From Castor canadensis (taxonomy: Eukaryota > Chordata > Mammalia > Rodentia > Castoridae), in NCBI RefSeq assembly GCF_047511655.1, contig NC_133394.1, positions 56,390,501-56,454,500 of the forward strand: 64,000 nt of DNA, given 5' to 3'. A program made the position numbers and the translations under genes. The notes below the pieces were generated by a model. The model saw only the letters and a list, made by a program, of their open reading frames with translations. It searched no databases and was not told the origin of the DNA. How positions within the stretch are numbered: the stretch's first letter is position 1; each line of letters begins with the position of its first letter. Shown here piece after piece: positions 24,371-36,564 of this stretch.

Positions 24371-24602
24371 AGCCAGATGCTGGTAGCTAATGCCAGTAAT
24401 CCTAGCTACTTGGGAGACTGAGATCAGGAGAATCACAATTCAAGGCCATCCCACGCAAATAGTTCATAAGACCCCCATCTCCAAAACAACCAGAGCAAAC
24501 TGAACTAGAAGTGCAGCTCAAAAGTAGAGCACCTGCTTTGCGTACAGTATGGGAAGCCCTCAGTTCAAACCCTAGTCCCAGCAAAAAAAAAAAAAAAAAA
24601 AG
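24371..24602 (+). mobile_element. Composite B1 + tRNA-like SINE
   Basis: The left unit is B1/7SL-type (AGCCAGATGCTGGTAGCTAA, GCTACTTGGGAGACTGAGAT). It is followed without a break by a tRNA-like unit (AGTGCAGCTCAAAAGTAGAG, CAGTTCAAACCCTAGTCC) and a long A tail. This dimer resembles the B1-dID class known from squirrel-related and beaver-related rodents. Confidence 0.85.
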
Positions 24603-24617
24603 TATAAATAGCAACAC

Positions 24618-24965
24618 AAGTTAAATATGCCTTATCTGAAATGCTTTGGACTAGAAGTGTTTCAAATTTTGGATTTTTTTTCAGATTTTGAAATATTTCC
24701 AATGTATAATGAGATGTCTTGATATTGGGATCCAAGACCAAACACAAAATTCACTTGTGGTTTCATATACACCTTATGTACATAGCCTGTGTATAATTTT
24801 ATAGAATATTTCTGTGGTACCTGCAGTTTGACAGACCCATCGTATGATGACAAGTGAGGACTTTTCCATTTGTGCCATATCAGCACTCAAAAATGTCTAG
24901 TTTCCGAGCATTTCAGATTTTAGATTTTTGGATTAGGCATGCAGAATCTGTAGTAATTCATGAAT
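24618..24965. mobile_element. MITE-like element with long terminal inverted repeats
   Basis: The left end ATGCCTTATCTGAAATGCTT is the reverse complement, with mismatches, of the right end (GAGCATTTCAGATTTTAGAT ... TTAGGCAT). The element is about 330 bp with no coding sequence, and the bases match a common mammalian Tigger-type non-autonomous element. Family name not assigned. Confidence 0.7.
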
Positions 24966-26204
24966 AAATCTATAAAATAATGGATGGGACACTTGTTTCT
25001 ACTAAGGAGATAATTTAAAGTCATGTATCCCTTGTCAGTCAGAGTGTCTTTTTACCTGAAATGAAAATCCCACGTTTTCTAAAACAGCTCTTTTTTAATC
25101 TTAATCTATTTTTACTTCCACCAAATTTAATTAAAAACTGATTAAGATCAGATGAACAGAAAGAAAAGATGAATTTTTAAAGTGAGTGAGAATTGTTATT
25201 TTTATCCTAGTAGTCAAAGCTACAATTTAAACAAGTATATACCCTTCAGTAAGATGCCAAATGTTGTCAAAATTATTACTTTTTTTTGCAGAAATATATG
25301 AAATGTTGACTATCCAAACAAAAAAAAATTTTAAACTAATAAATTTGAAATACAATTCCATTTGCATTTTTTAAATAAACTAAGGAAAATGAATCATCAA
25401 TATTTATCTACACATAGTAATCCTGTTACTTGTACTCCAATCTTAGATTATTTCATTACTTCCTAGGACAACTAAGAAAAAAATGATAAAGCCAATCCTT
25501 CAAAAAAATTATTATAAGCTGTAATTTTCCAGGTATTTCTTAAATAGTTCTTTGCCTGATATTTCCATCTATTTCTTCAGAATAGCTAAAACAATCCATG
25601 AACTATGAGATCAAACATTCCATTCCTCTTCCTTGAGGTCAAATTCTTAAAAAGTCCACTAAATACACATTGTTTTTAATATTTAACAAAGTACTTCAGC
25701 TGCTGAAAGTAATCAATATGATCACTCATTTGAGACAAGTAAATCAAACTCTTTTATCACTCACTACATTTAAACCTTTCCTTGGTGATCATCCATGATC
25801 GTTACCCAGACTGCCAAGGTAGAATACCCAACCGTACTCAACATCTCCAATTTTATGTATAACAGGTTTCTGGAACTTCACGTGTATAACCAAATACCTG
25901 ATTTTCCCATCAAAGCCTATTCTATAGTATTCCTCAACTTACCAATAGTAAATATATTTTTTCAATTGCTCAGGACCAAGAGCCTTGATTGCTCTTTCTT
26001 TAGTGTCCCAAAGATTATAAACTTACCCTGTCAATTTATAATCAATTCAGCTTGAATCTCAACCTATAGCAAGAACTGAACGGCTTCTTACCACGCAACT
26101 CAATTCACGATAATATTCACCTGTTTTATAACAGACTCCTAACGGGAACAGAATAACCATGAAAAGTTCTTCCCAAATACTCACAATAGGTCATTTCCAC
26201 TGAC
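24966..26204. other. Intron 5 unassigned segment
   Basis: AT-rich, without a recognised exon, RNA gene or repeat family. Confidence 0.45.
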
Positions 26205-26460
26205 TCCATGCTTCATTTTTACCAACTCTATCAATAAAGGCTTTTCTAATTTCCCAGGAGCAACTTCCCTAAAAGCCAGCATTCCCTACTCCACTGACAC
26301 AGCTTTTATTTTCCTCAATGCTGTGTCTTCTTCACTACATGCTTATTATCTAAATTCTCCCAATGTGAAGGAAGCAAGCTAAGGAGACTTATTCACCATT
26401 GGATTCCTGATGTCTAGAGCAAAGCTCAGTATACAGGCAAGCTCACTTGAATGAAAGAAT
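26205..26460 (+). repeat. Possible L2 3'-end remnant
   Basis: GATGTCTAGAGCAAAGCTCAG and the ending TCACTTGAATGAAAGAAT fit an old L2 3' end in plus orientation. The match is weak. Confidence 0.4.
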
Positions 26461-26613
26461 AACAAAGCATTTTCCCAGGAGTCATACTTGTAAGTAAAAC
26501 AAAATATCAACAAGTAGATCTTAATGTTTGAAAATGTAACATATGTAGGCATAATAAATGCAAGTAGACTATTTTTATATTCTCAAATAAATCTATATGA
26601 CTAGAAAATAATT

Positions 26614-26815
26614 ATAACTGGGCACTGGTAGCTCATGCCTGTAACCCTAGCGACTCAGGTGGCAGAGATAAGGAGGATCATGGTTCGAAGCCAGCCCAGG
26701 CAAATAGTTCTGCAAGACCCTATCTCGAAAAACTCTTCACAAAAATAGGGCTGGTGAAGTTGCTCAAGGTGAAGGCCCTGAATTCAAGCCCCAGTACCAC
26801 AAAAAAAAAAAAAAC
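26614..26815 (+). mobile_element. Composite B1 + tRNA-like SINE
   Basis: B1-type head TGGGCACTGGTAGCTCATGC and CAAGACCCTATCTCG, joined to a shortened tRNA-like unit (GGCTGGTGAAGTTGCTCAAG, AAGGCCCTGAATTCAAGCCC) and an A tail. The right unit has lost about 25 bp of its middle. Confidence 0.85.
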
Positions 26816-27234
26816 TATACATGTCTCCAAAGTCATAAACAATTCAACCAAAATTTACCTCAAAATTCATTGAAGACATCTATTTTAAAATTTACTTAAC
26901 AAACAGTATACCAATGATCCTGCCATATATACACCCTGATCATTAGAAGATACTATAAAGAACAATGGGTGAGCTGCAGAAGTAGCAAGGGGGATTTGCA
27001 CCTAACTGGCTCTGCAATGATGTATAAACAAACGGAGACTATATAAAATGGAAATGAAATCACACCTATTTTCAACTCTAACTTGCTAGATATGCACAAA
27101 ATTCTCTCCTTTCAACATAACAGATATAATAAAAATATAACTTCATAAACTTATAAACACCAAGGTAAAATAAATGTATTTATTTCTGAATGTACTTTAA
27201 TAATACTAAATACCTAATACTAAACACTGCCAAG

Positions 27235-27430
27235 ATCCCTTCAACATTCCTTCTTCTACTTTCCCAAGGAGTTTTTTATTTTTTTTTACATTACCTCCTC
27301 TCCTACTAGAATGTAAACTCCAATAGAGAAGTTTAGTTTTGTTTTCCTGTTAAGTTCACTCTTGTATTGCTGGTGCCTAAACCATACATGGTACTTCAGA
27401 GATACTAAATGAATATTTATTAAATAATTA
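27235..27430 (+). repeat. L2 3'-end remnant
   Basis: CCTACTAGAATGTAAACTCC, then GGTGCCTAAACCATACATGG and AAATGAATATTTATTAAATA follow the order of the L2 3' end. It is absent at the matching place in the partner duplication near 61.6 kb, so it lies just outside the duplicated block. Confidence 0.65.
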
Positions 27431-28399
27431 AATAAAAATAATAAATGGCCTTGTAAGCTTTAAGTAAGATGAAACAAAATGTAGACTGTACTGAACTATT
27501 TTGAGTGGTGCACTGATTTCTCTTTTCCTTCCAAAAAAAATCATTTTGTTGAAGTATTAAATAAGTAGCAAGTTTCTAAGTATTTAAAGAAGCAACTTTT
27601 GGTCTTGCATTTTAAGAGAACACTTACCTAACTTTATATTACACCTTTTAAGATTTGTTCTCTTGTTTCTGTTTCACTTGCATTAATAATTTCTAACCAG
27701 AGCTATATGATTAAACAGTAAATCAGAGCTCCAAGCCTGATTAATGATCTAATGAAATGTCATGTACTTCCTTCAGGGTCTCTGCCCAGGATCTTTTCTG
27801 TTAATATTACAGATTTATGCCATCCTCAGGAGTATTCTATGCAGTAGCACCCTCTATATCTCCTCATCCCTACACCAATATACATACACAGATGCAGAGA
27901 CAGTTTGCCTAAATGCACATGCAGAGATAGAGACAGGAAAAAGCACACAGAAGTACACATGCACAAAGAGAAATGAATATGCACACATAAGTACTCATGT
28001 ACAGACTCAGAAACATTCACAATACCAGGCACCCACATACATATACTTTCACAGACCCATAATGCATGTATACAACTACTAGCACATTGAGAGTAGAACC
28101 TTCTTCACAGAGAAATACACACAAAGGGCAACTGGTAAAAGTACCCAACACACAGACAGAACAAACATCCCAGCTGAACAGGAACATATTCCCACCAGGG
28201 CCATACAACCTCATAAACAGACAAATATCCCTCCTAACCATAGGTACTTCTTTAAAGGCATCTATATCCCACATACAGACATGCACACATCCATGCAAAT
28301 ACACACACAGGAATCCTTTAAAAAAATAATTTGAGGATACCTGAGCTGTACACTCCAGAACTAGACAGAGAAGGTAAATTTAACAGTAGAAAGGGTAGA

Positions 28400-28530
28400 G
28401 AATTGGATCCCTGAGATACCATTTACTGATACTGTATACTAAGGCAAATATTTTAATCACTCTTAAGACTTTTTCTCATCTATAAAATGAAAACACTTAT
28501 AGGATTGTTGCATATAATAATTAGTTTTCT
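28400..28530 (+). repeat. MIR remnant
   Basis: TCTCATCTATAAAATGAAAAC followed by TAGGATTGTTGCATATAATAA is the MIR core. It pairs with the reversed MIR at 60620-60790 in the other duplication arm. Confidence 0.65.
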
Positions 28531-28559
28531 TCTCTTTGTAGATCAAATTCCTACTAGTC

Positions 28560-28795
28560 ATATAAATTATGTATAGCATCCATGGTTTGCATATTCAGGG
28601 ATTAACCAATCACAGGTTGAAATATTTGAAAAAGAAATCATGCCTGTACTAAACATGTATAGACATTTTTCTTGTATTTATTCCCTAAATAATATAGCAC
28701 AACAATTTATAGGGCATTTACATTGCATTAGGTATTATAAATAAACTAAAATTTATTTAATAATGCTTTCATAGAGAAGACTATGTAGGTCACAT
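28560..28795 (-). mobile_element. Tigger-like DNA transposon remnant (copy B)
   Basis: In reverse complement it shows ATAATACCTAATGCAATGTA, TTATTTAGGGAATAAATACA and CTGTGATTGGTTAATCCCTG, the same family as 60255-60565. The junction to flanking DNA (ATGACTAGTAGGAATTTGAT when reversed) is the same as in that copy, so the two are duplicates of one insertion. The outer end is truncated here. Confidence 0.8.
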
Positions 28796-29016
28796 GTACA
28801 TAATAAGCCATTTTTATTGATGTTAACTATGATGAAAGCTTGGCAGCAATTCTGCACTTTTGATTTTTTTAAACTGACAAATAGCATCTTGTAATTGTGT
28901 TGTAACAATTGTTAAAAGCAGTAAAATGCATTAGGCTAAAATTTCTAAGCAATAAAACAATGCAAAGCAACATTCTTTATCATCACCTCTCCCCTTCTCA
29001 GCGTAAGAATAATTTT

Positions 29017-29188
29017 TGAGATAAAGGCAGAACAGGTTCTGCCTGGAAGTGAGGAGGGGAGGGGGGAAAAGGTGTGGGAGGTGGGTAGGGGGGAGAAATA
29101 ACCCAAACAATGTATGCACATGTGAATAAATGAATAATAAAAAAAATTTTTAAAGAAAAAAAAAAAAAGAAAGAAAGATACGTGACCA
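29017..29188 (+). mobile_element. L1 3' UTR, strongly 5'-truncated
   Basis: Only the terminal part of the L1 3' UTR (GGCAGAACAGGTTCTGCCTG, a G-rich tract, AATGTATGCACATGTGAATA) and an A-rich tail are present. The inner sequence of duplication arm 1 resumes on both sides, so it inserted after the duplication. Confidence 0.88.
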
Positions 29189-29984
29189 CTTATTCAGATT
29201 CATATTCAATGACATATCTTCACATGTTAAAAGGCCAAGTCATTCCATTGTTTTCCAAAATAATTGATTAAAACCAACTATCCTAAAACAAAATAAAAGA
29301 TTTTTGGCAGATATATAACGGGCCTTTGGCCACAACCACCTATAATAAATGATCTCATAATCTAGAGAATACCTTACAACAAATTCTGTAGTAAACCAAT
29401 TAGACATTTTCTGTTTGCTTTCCTTTGTTTAAAAGATTATACTGGGCAATTAATAAATCTCAATGTACTACTAGCTAAAATGAATCCAACCAAGCTCTAT
29501 CACATGGAATCTAGATACTTGATCACCACTGTTTTCTTCTAGACGAACAATTCTACAATTTCCTAATGAAAATCTTGACTCTAGCAGAAATAGTCCTTAG
29601 TTCATCTTCTTGGAAGGCTGGGCATCTATCCTATCCAGGAATATGCCACTGTTAGGCTTCTAAATTTTCTACCAAAAAATGTTAACAATTCGTAAGTACT
29701 GCCTGGTTAATTGTCAAAGCATATGTACCTGCCCTTAATCAGCAAGAAGTAATATCTAGACTTGCTAGTGAATATAGTCCACTATTATATTATATGATCC
29801 ATGTAATAATTATAGGACCTACTAGTATTATCCAGATTTTGTCAAAAAAAAAAAAACTGTAGCCTATTTATCCAGTTTAACAAACAGACTGTAAGATTAA
29901 CAGAAGCACAACATGTAAAGGAAACTGTGTGGCAAAGGTAAATCCATCTCTACGAAAAAAAATGGGTGGACTTTACAAACTCAA

Positions 29985-30085
29985 TCAGAAGCAGAAATAC
30001 TGAGCTTGTTCAAAGTTAAATAATGTGTGAAAAGCTGGGACTGAACTCAAAAGGACTTGGCTCTAAGAATGAGTTTTAGCCATCT
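29985..30085 (-). repeat. Possible MIR remnant
   Basis: GAGCTTGTTCAAAGTTAAATA and AAAAGCTGGGACTGAACTCA resemble the reversed MIR core. Weak match. Confidence 0.4.
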
Positions 30086-30990
30086 ATACAGTATAAACAA
30101 ATAAGATATCATTATTCAAACATCACCTTTACAGCTTATAGCCAAATAAAATACAAAACTAAAAACAAATCAAAAAACCTCAAGAATATTTTCTCCACAA
30201 AATTTAACACGGATAATACAGAAAACAGTAACTCAAAATTTATAATTTATTTATATACTTATGAAAAGGCAAACCTTGAAAGATTCTCAATATACTAACA
30301 CATTGACTATGTAAACAATTTTTTCCAGTGAGAATGCGACAGCAACTATAAGGAAAAGAAGTTAAAATGCTGGATAAGCAACTGATATCCTAAAATCCAC
30401 AAACTATTACTAGCATAACCATTCTACATCATGGTTGGGAAACCACAAAAGGCTATTTCAAACACCTTCAGAATATTTTATCACATAATAAAACTCTGTT
30501 CCAACTTATCTAATGGTAGAACAACTCTAGATGGGAAAATGCACTCAACAATTGCCAAATACTAACCTATTCATAATAGTCTCAACAAGAAACAGTCCTG
30601 AATAAGGGAGCTCAAAGAGCAACACAAGGGCAAGGGAATAATAGCAAAAGGAAAAAAGGACCAACAGTGAGGTATCAGTAAAACCTAAAGTAATTTAGGC
30701 TGTTTCCTCTGTGATAACTTTAGAAGCTTTTAGGACTTTAACCATATTTTTCTACAGTGATAAAGTTATAACTGATAGTAAGATGACCAGGTGAGCCCAC
30801 CAAAAAAAGAAAACAAAATTTTAAAAACTCACCAACATTTAACTAAACAGTTCCAAAGTTATATAGATCCTAACCAGCATTTCAGAATCTCAACATGTGG
30901 TGCCAGAAGCACAGATGATACTCAAGGCTAAAGAGGATGGAAGGGTCCATCCTCTTCTGATCATATACTCCAAGACCAACCTATAATCCT
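30086..30990. other. Intron 5 unassigned segment
   Basis: No exon, RNA gene or confident repeat seen. Confidence 0.45.
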
Positions 30991-30993
30991 CTA

Positions 30994-31478
30994 CAACAGC
31001 AGTTCTCAAAGTATAATGTAGGAACTTTGGGGCTGAAAATTTAAATTATATCCATAGTATTATTACAGTGGGACATTTCTGACTTTTCCACCATTCTCCC
31101 ATGAGCAGAGAGTGGAGTTTTTTCAAAGTTTGCAGGATGTATGGTAGGTACTTTGACAGGCTGAATATGGAAGCACAGGTGACTGCATTTTTCCTCTATT
31201 AACACAAATATTAGAGAGAACTGTAAAATGTAAAACAATACCACTCTTATTATTTTTCTTTTGTTTTGGAAACATTTTTCTGAGTCAGGTTTTTAAATAT
31301 ATGATGGTTATCAAAATTAATGAACTGAAAAATTTTCTTTAATTGTAAGGCTTATTTTCTAATGGAGTAAATATGAACAGGCAGAACTCACCAAAATAAA
31401 AGGTCTTTGGATTCTTCAATAACTTATAAGAAAGTAAAGTTTCCTGAGATAAAAATTTGAGAAGTACTATTCTAGAAA
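30994..31478. mobile_element. Possible hAT (MER5/Charlie-like) MITE
   Basis: The left end CAGCAGTTCTCAAAGTATAA and the right end TTTGAGAAGTACTATTCTAG are approximate inverted repeats with the mammalian hAT end sequence. No clear 8-bp target duplication remains. Confidence 0.45.
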
Positions 31479-31605
31479 GTCTACTCATGAAGCAAGTGGT
31501 ATAGTCAATGAAGAGTAGGAAGGTTAGTGGCAGAGCCAGGAACACTTAAACAGTCACGAAAGAAGACTAGGAGAGAAGAGAAAACTATGAAATGATAAAA
31601 GCAAA

Positions 31606-31722
31606 CCCAGGTCAGACATGGTTGCATGAGCCTACAGTCAGAGCTACTTGGGAGGCTGAGGTAGGAGAATCACTTGAGCCCAGGAATTCAAGAGCAGCCT
31701 GGGAAACATAGCAAGTATAAAT
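31606..31722 (+). mobile_element. B1/Alu-type (7SL) SINE
   Basis: CAGACATGGTTGCATGAGCC, GCTACTTGGGAGGCTGAGGT and AGCAGCCTGGGAAACATAGC. It keeps the 7SL-type core well and has no tRNA-like unit. It lies about 270 bp from exon 5. Confidence 0.85.
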
Positions 31723-31992
31723 AAAGCCATAGAAGCTGAAGAATGCAGGAGACTTAGAAAGGTTAGAATGCCAGAATATTATTATGCCCACAGATTTAAC
31801 AGAAAGGCTAGAAATGTGGATAAATGAACTTAATCAGGCACTCAGAAAATTACCAAAGGATTTTCAACCAAGAAAAGATAAAAATGGAATTTTGTAAGTT
31901 ATAAAGCTCTTATAAACATCTACTAAAAGATATGAAATGAAAGCTGATTCTATGATTAAACATTTTGAACACATGAAAAATTGAATAATTAC

Positions 31993-32057
31993 CATGCTGC
32001 TTCTGCTTTGGGTTATACATCTTCCACCACCGAAAAATGATAAATCCATCTTGAATT
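31993..32057 (-). CDS. BLTP1: BLTP1 exon 5 (residues 98-120)
   Basis: The acceptor is TTGCTTAG before 32057 and the donor is CATG|GTAATT after 31993. The 65 nt run from phase 2 to phase 1. The peptide reads IQDGFIIFRWWKMYNPKQKQ. The Trp-Trp pair and basic residues are typical of this conserved N-terminal segment. Confidence 0.95.
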
Positions 32058-33164
32058 CTAAGCAAAGTAGATTACAAAAATTAGAACATAAGTAACAATT
32101 TGAATCCTTTCACATCACTTATTGTAAAACACAGGCAATTGAGAATGAACAAGGAAAAACAGAAAATTATTAAAAATACACTAACATATATAAATACACA
32201 TCTTTTTCAGAGCTAAGGATTATAAAAATAATGAGTCATAATCTTATAGTTTAAAAAAAAGAATGCATAGCTCCATACTGGGGAAGAAACTTAAATTTAT
32301 TTTTTAATTGACATAAATTGTATATATTTATCATATACAACATGTCCTACTTAATTAAAATGTAATAATAGATAACATTTAAAAGGAAAAGGAAATACTA
32401 ACAAATTTTTTCATTTCAAATATTTTTTAAGTAAGTCAATCTTAAAGGGTGATGTTAGCACAAAAGGGAATACTTAAAGACACTCTTTCATTTCTGTAAA
32501 TTCCCTCTTGTACTTTTTGCTTTTGATTTGGAATTTCAGACAACCATAGAAGTTGGTATATTGTTACAAGAGGTATGAGCATTGCCAAATTCTAGCACTA
32601 AGTGAGATATGAACATCTAGCCAAATTCTCTCAACTAATTCAAAATTTTCTCTAAATCATGTTTTCAGAAAAGTAGTTTTTGCTTCAAGCTAACAGTTGA
32701 GGAAACATTCAAACACATTATCATTTCTTATCATGTTCAGGTGTGGGTTTCCTTCTAAGAGCAAAATTATCCTTACTAATAGATACTATCTACTTCTATA
32801 AACTTCATTTCAAGTAAGGAACTAATTAATGTATGAGAAATATCAACATCCCTGGCCCTTCCTTTGTATAACAGATGTCTATGGGGAATTTTCCAACAGA
32901 AATGGTCAAGAGACTTAATGGTCCAAATTTTCATGTACAAATGAAATGAGATTATTCATTTCTACATACCACTATTTGAGAAATTTTTGTCAGTCTATAC
33001 TTCAGCTAAATTAATTCACTGATGAAAGTATTTTCTAGCAATGAACCAATTATGCTTTTTGACTCGTGAATTATTTGAAGAATATCCTAGTAAATAAAAT
33101 ATCATTCTCAAAACCTTTTTACAATAATTCATGTTTGTTTACTCCATTTTTTTTATTTTGTTAC
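32058..33164. other. Intron 4, including an old L1 3'-end scrap
   Basis: TTAATTGACATAAATTGTATA (about 32304-32324) and following bases resemble the reversed end of an ancient L1. The rest shows nothing recognisable. Confidence 0.4.
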
Positions 33165-33243
33165 CTAATAGACATGTCTTCTGTAATGTAATAGATTTCA
33201 CGAACCATGACTTTTCCAGAAAGAACAGAGAAAGAAAAGGAAC
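33165..33243 (-). CDS. BLTP1: BLTP1 exon 4 (residues 72-98)
   Basis: The acceptor is AAAACAG before 33243 and the donor is ATTAG|GTAAC after 33165. The 79 nt move the frame from phase 1 to phase 2. The peptide contains SFSFSVLSGKVMVREIYYIT, a motif conserved at the N-terminus of chorein-type bridge proteins (the beta-strand entry to the groove). Confidence 0.95.
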
Positions 33244-34217
33244 CTGTTTTAAGAGGGAAAAAAAATGAACAGCAATTAATGAACTGCTTTAACAGTAGAG
33301 CACTTAAAACTGAAAATGATGTTAGCATTGAATTTATTCAATAAGTAAATAATCTCTTTGTAATATGCTTTCTATTAATTTCCCAATATAATAAAAACCA
33401 CCATACGTATCATCACAACGGAGTATGCTACTTAGCAAATATATGAAGAAATTAGTTCAAATAACTGCTTCATATAGATTATGCCCTTAGTTGTATACAG
33501 CATTAAAAAAAAGGAGTGAATAATTCACCATTTTTTTCCACTAAATTTGAATGACTGCAAGAATCATTCCTTGACCCATATTAACGGACTGCTACTTATG
33601 CTTCAGGGAAGTTTTACTTATGTCCACCAAGATGTTTTCAAATAGGAAGGTTAGAGTGGTTCTATCCATTCATGCCTCCTCCCATTTCACACAGGGTCAG
33701 GGCTTTCCAAAGCGCATGGCTTACTAATACACATTCAAACTTCCCACTGACAAGTAGTTGGAAATTAAATGAATGAAGCAGGCCACAAATGAAATATGCA
33801 AGATGATCTCAACATATTGATGTTTTGAAGATGAGTTACTTTAAAAAAGAAAAAATATATTCATCCTAGAAAAATCTTCCTCAGATGATAACCTGTTAAG
33901 AAATTTCTATTACCATATTTTAAATTTGTCAAATACTTTTAAGGAACATCTTTTATAACAAAAAAAAATTCAAAAAGTTAGTGTAGGGACACTTTAAGAA
34001 ATAATAATGGGGTAAAAGACATAACCAATTGGTAGCTCATCTCTAGTTATAGAATGCTGCATGAGAAAAATGTTCCCTTTCATTACTTTATATGTCAAGA
34101 ACAGTAAATTTCCAAAGCTACTATAGATCTAGATATACTATCTATTGATGAAATACAAATTTATAATATACATCCTACTATTACATAGAAGAATAAATTA
34201 GTGCTATTCAAACTTAC
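33244..34217. other. Intron 3
   Basis: Short intron of about 970 bp. AT-rich, no repeat family recognised. Confidence 0.5.
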
Positions 34218-34334
34218 CAATGTGGATATAGCCATGCTTGTATAATCTGTTAAGAACCAGTGTTAAAATAAGCCCAACATTCCGAGAATTGTAATATGTG
34301 AGATAAATAATCCAACCACAAGACAAAATGGTAG
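34218..34334 (-). CDS. BLTP1: BLTP1 exon 3 (residues 33-72), membrane anchor
   Basis: The acceptor TTATAACAG precedes 34334 and the donor ATTG|GTAAGTT follows 34218, giving 117 nt that keep phase 1 to phase 1. It completes the hydrophobic segment (about residues 27-47, containing ATILSCGWIIYLTYY), which is the predicted ER membrane anchor. The rest, NSRNVGLILTLVLNRLYKHG and on, starts the conserved lipid-groove domain. Confidence 0.95.
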
Positions 34335-36564
34335 CTGTTATAAGAAAAAAAACAGAAATGATAAGATTTACTTCCATAAGGGAATATGCCCTCTTATAAC
34401 TTAATACTTGGAATTTTAAAATCAGAGGTTTATTCTACCTTATCTAACTTTCCTCTTGCAACAACCATTAGCCAGAAAAACAGATTCCAGTAAGATCAAT
34501 TAAAACAATGTTTTAAGTATCTGCTTTCTTTTTTTCCTGTTTCACTGGAGTGTACTGTTTTAGCTACTAAAAATATATAATGATGTTCTGGGAAGAGAAA
34601 TCCCATATTTTTCAATATTCAAAAAATCGTCTACCTTTATTAGGCCCCAAAGCTCAAACACAAGTTTATACCCACATTATTTCCAAAAACAGTGGTTACA
34701 GCTGTTTGAAAGAAAGAAAACATATTATGACTTTTTTAATCGAAGAAAAGTTAATTATTTTTTAAATCAAATAAAACCTGGTTTTTAAAAAAAAAGCAAG
34801 AGGAAGTGAAAATTTTTGTTTAAATTCACATTGAGTGGATCACCTTATACTAAATATTTGCAATAACTGATTCAGCACACAATAACCAACTTTTGAAGAA
34901 TGTCATTGAATACGCTACAGTAAATGACACTAAATTAGACTAATTTTTCATAAAAAATTTAGTCACTTATAAAATCTATATTTCCCCAAAACTTCTAATT
35001 CATGAATATACAAAAGGCCAAAAACAAGAAACCATTGTTTTAGTAAGTTTTCCTTTCTTTGCCCTCCTTAAAAATATGAATCACTAGTTCATAAATAAGA
35101 AAAAATAATGTAAAACAATTTAACGTGTGCAACTTTTCAGAAATATGTTAGGTTTTTAACTTTATTTAAAATTATAAAACAGAGATACAAAGTAGTCACT
35201 AACTCATAATAAAATGCAACATTTCTTAGACTGTTGATAGCTCTGTTGAAGCAAGTGCTATTATTTGTCCACAAAGGTTTTTTTCTAGGAAAAAAATCTT
35301 TTTTCTGTGTATTACTATTGGCTTTTGTTATAGAACAGGAAAATGTAAGAAATTCTAGGTGATAGGAAAGGGGACAGACATGAACTAAGGAAGGAGTCTG
35401 CCCTTATTTAAACTTAGAAATTCCCCATGCTGCTTTTATGAAATTATATTTCTTACTAGTATTTGTTCATTTATAATAGTCTGCTTTTGCCAAATAAAAA
35501 ATATACAACTTTAATGTTAAATGGTTAATCCAATCCTACCTACAAATCATAAAGCATTACAATTCCTCTGTATACACTTCACCTCTACCCATATCCCTTC
35601 CCACATCCTATGGTATTATGGAAGAAGTATACACATGCACTCAGGAAAAAAAAAAAAAACAGTTGTGGAATCCATATTAGTGATTTAATGTTTATGAGCC
35701 TCAACTGCCCAACATGGCAAAAAGAAAAAAATAAATTCTACTTTCAGAAGGCTGCCCTGAACATTGAACAACATATACAAAATGTCCATCTATAATATCT
35801 GGTGCAGAGAAGATATTCAACAAATATCATTACCCTCTTTTTTTTTTTCCTTTCTTATCCATCCTATTTTCCTCTGGACATTACATTCCTTGTGCCAAAA
35901 TTCAAACTGAATACCATTCCTTCATGAAAACTTAGGGGGCCATAACAGCCTGTGGAAATCTCTCCCTTCCCAGATATTATTATTGTATTTCTTCTTCTCC
36001 TTCCTTGATTTCCATTCTTTCACTCATTCTCTCATTCCCTTCCTCCCTCTCCCTTCTCTACCATTTAATTATACACTATTTTAAACTATTTGTAAACCCC
36101 TAGAAAACTTCTAGATTGTTATATAAAAACATTATAAATAGCAGAACTCACTGCCAGGTGCACAAGGAGTAAACAGATTAAATGATTACATATGCATTCT
36201 ATTTTATTATAAAATATACTTAATATGAGAATTTATTACTTCTATAATAAATCAAGTAAGACTGTTTGGGTGTATGTTGAGATAAGAGTGTAATATGATC
36301 TGAAACAGGAAAAGTAACCTAACTGCAATGTCTTTTTCCTCTGTCCACCTTCCCTACGTCAGGTAAGGAGGTAACTAAGAAAATGTAAAGAGCATTCCAG
36401 AGCAGTTTCCAGAGCAAATATTCAAGTAACAGATACGTTAAAATCTTCTTTCCTAAAAATAAATAAATGGTATTATAAGCATCCCAAGTTCAGAGCTTAA
36501 AATCTCGCAGCTATCAATCTGTATGGAATATGTGATAAAGTACAAGAAAATATATTCTACTTAC
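34335..36564. other. Intron 2
   Basis: About 2.2 kb without recognised repeats or genes. A pyrimidine-rich patch lies at 35836-36060. It is one of the least repeat-invaded stretches here. Confidence 0.5.

Larger units (their letters stand above)
27530..29865. repeat. Inverted segmental duplication, arm 1 (in BLTP1 intron 5)
   Basis: Read in reverse complement, this block aligns in order with 56300-61570. Landmarks: 29771-29786 equals the reverse of 56388-56403 exactly (16 of 16); 28541-28567 pairs with 60570-60597; 28243-28260 pairs with about 60901-60918; 27788-27809 pairs with 61300-61321. Divergence looks to be roughly a quarter, by eye. The arm contains a Tigger-like element and a MIR shared with the other arm, plus a young L1 3' end (29017-29188) that the other arm lacks. 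Confidence 0.85.

Noticed and set aside
27762..28329. Open frames on both strands with many His/Thr/Cys codons
   Set aside because: The region is an old AC-rich repeat-like part of the duplication arm. Frames are not kept between the two arms, so coding is unlikely.
31606..31722. 7SL RNA gene or pseudogene
   Set aside because: Only the Alu-type end is present, in the form typical of B1 SINEs; the central 7SL domain is missing.
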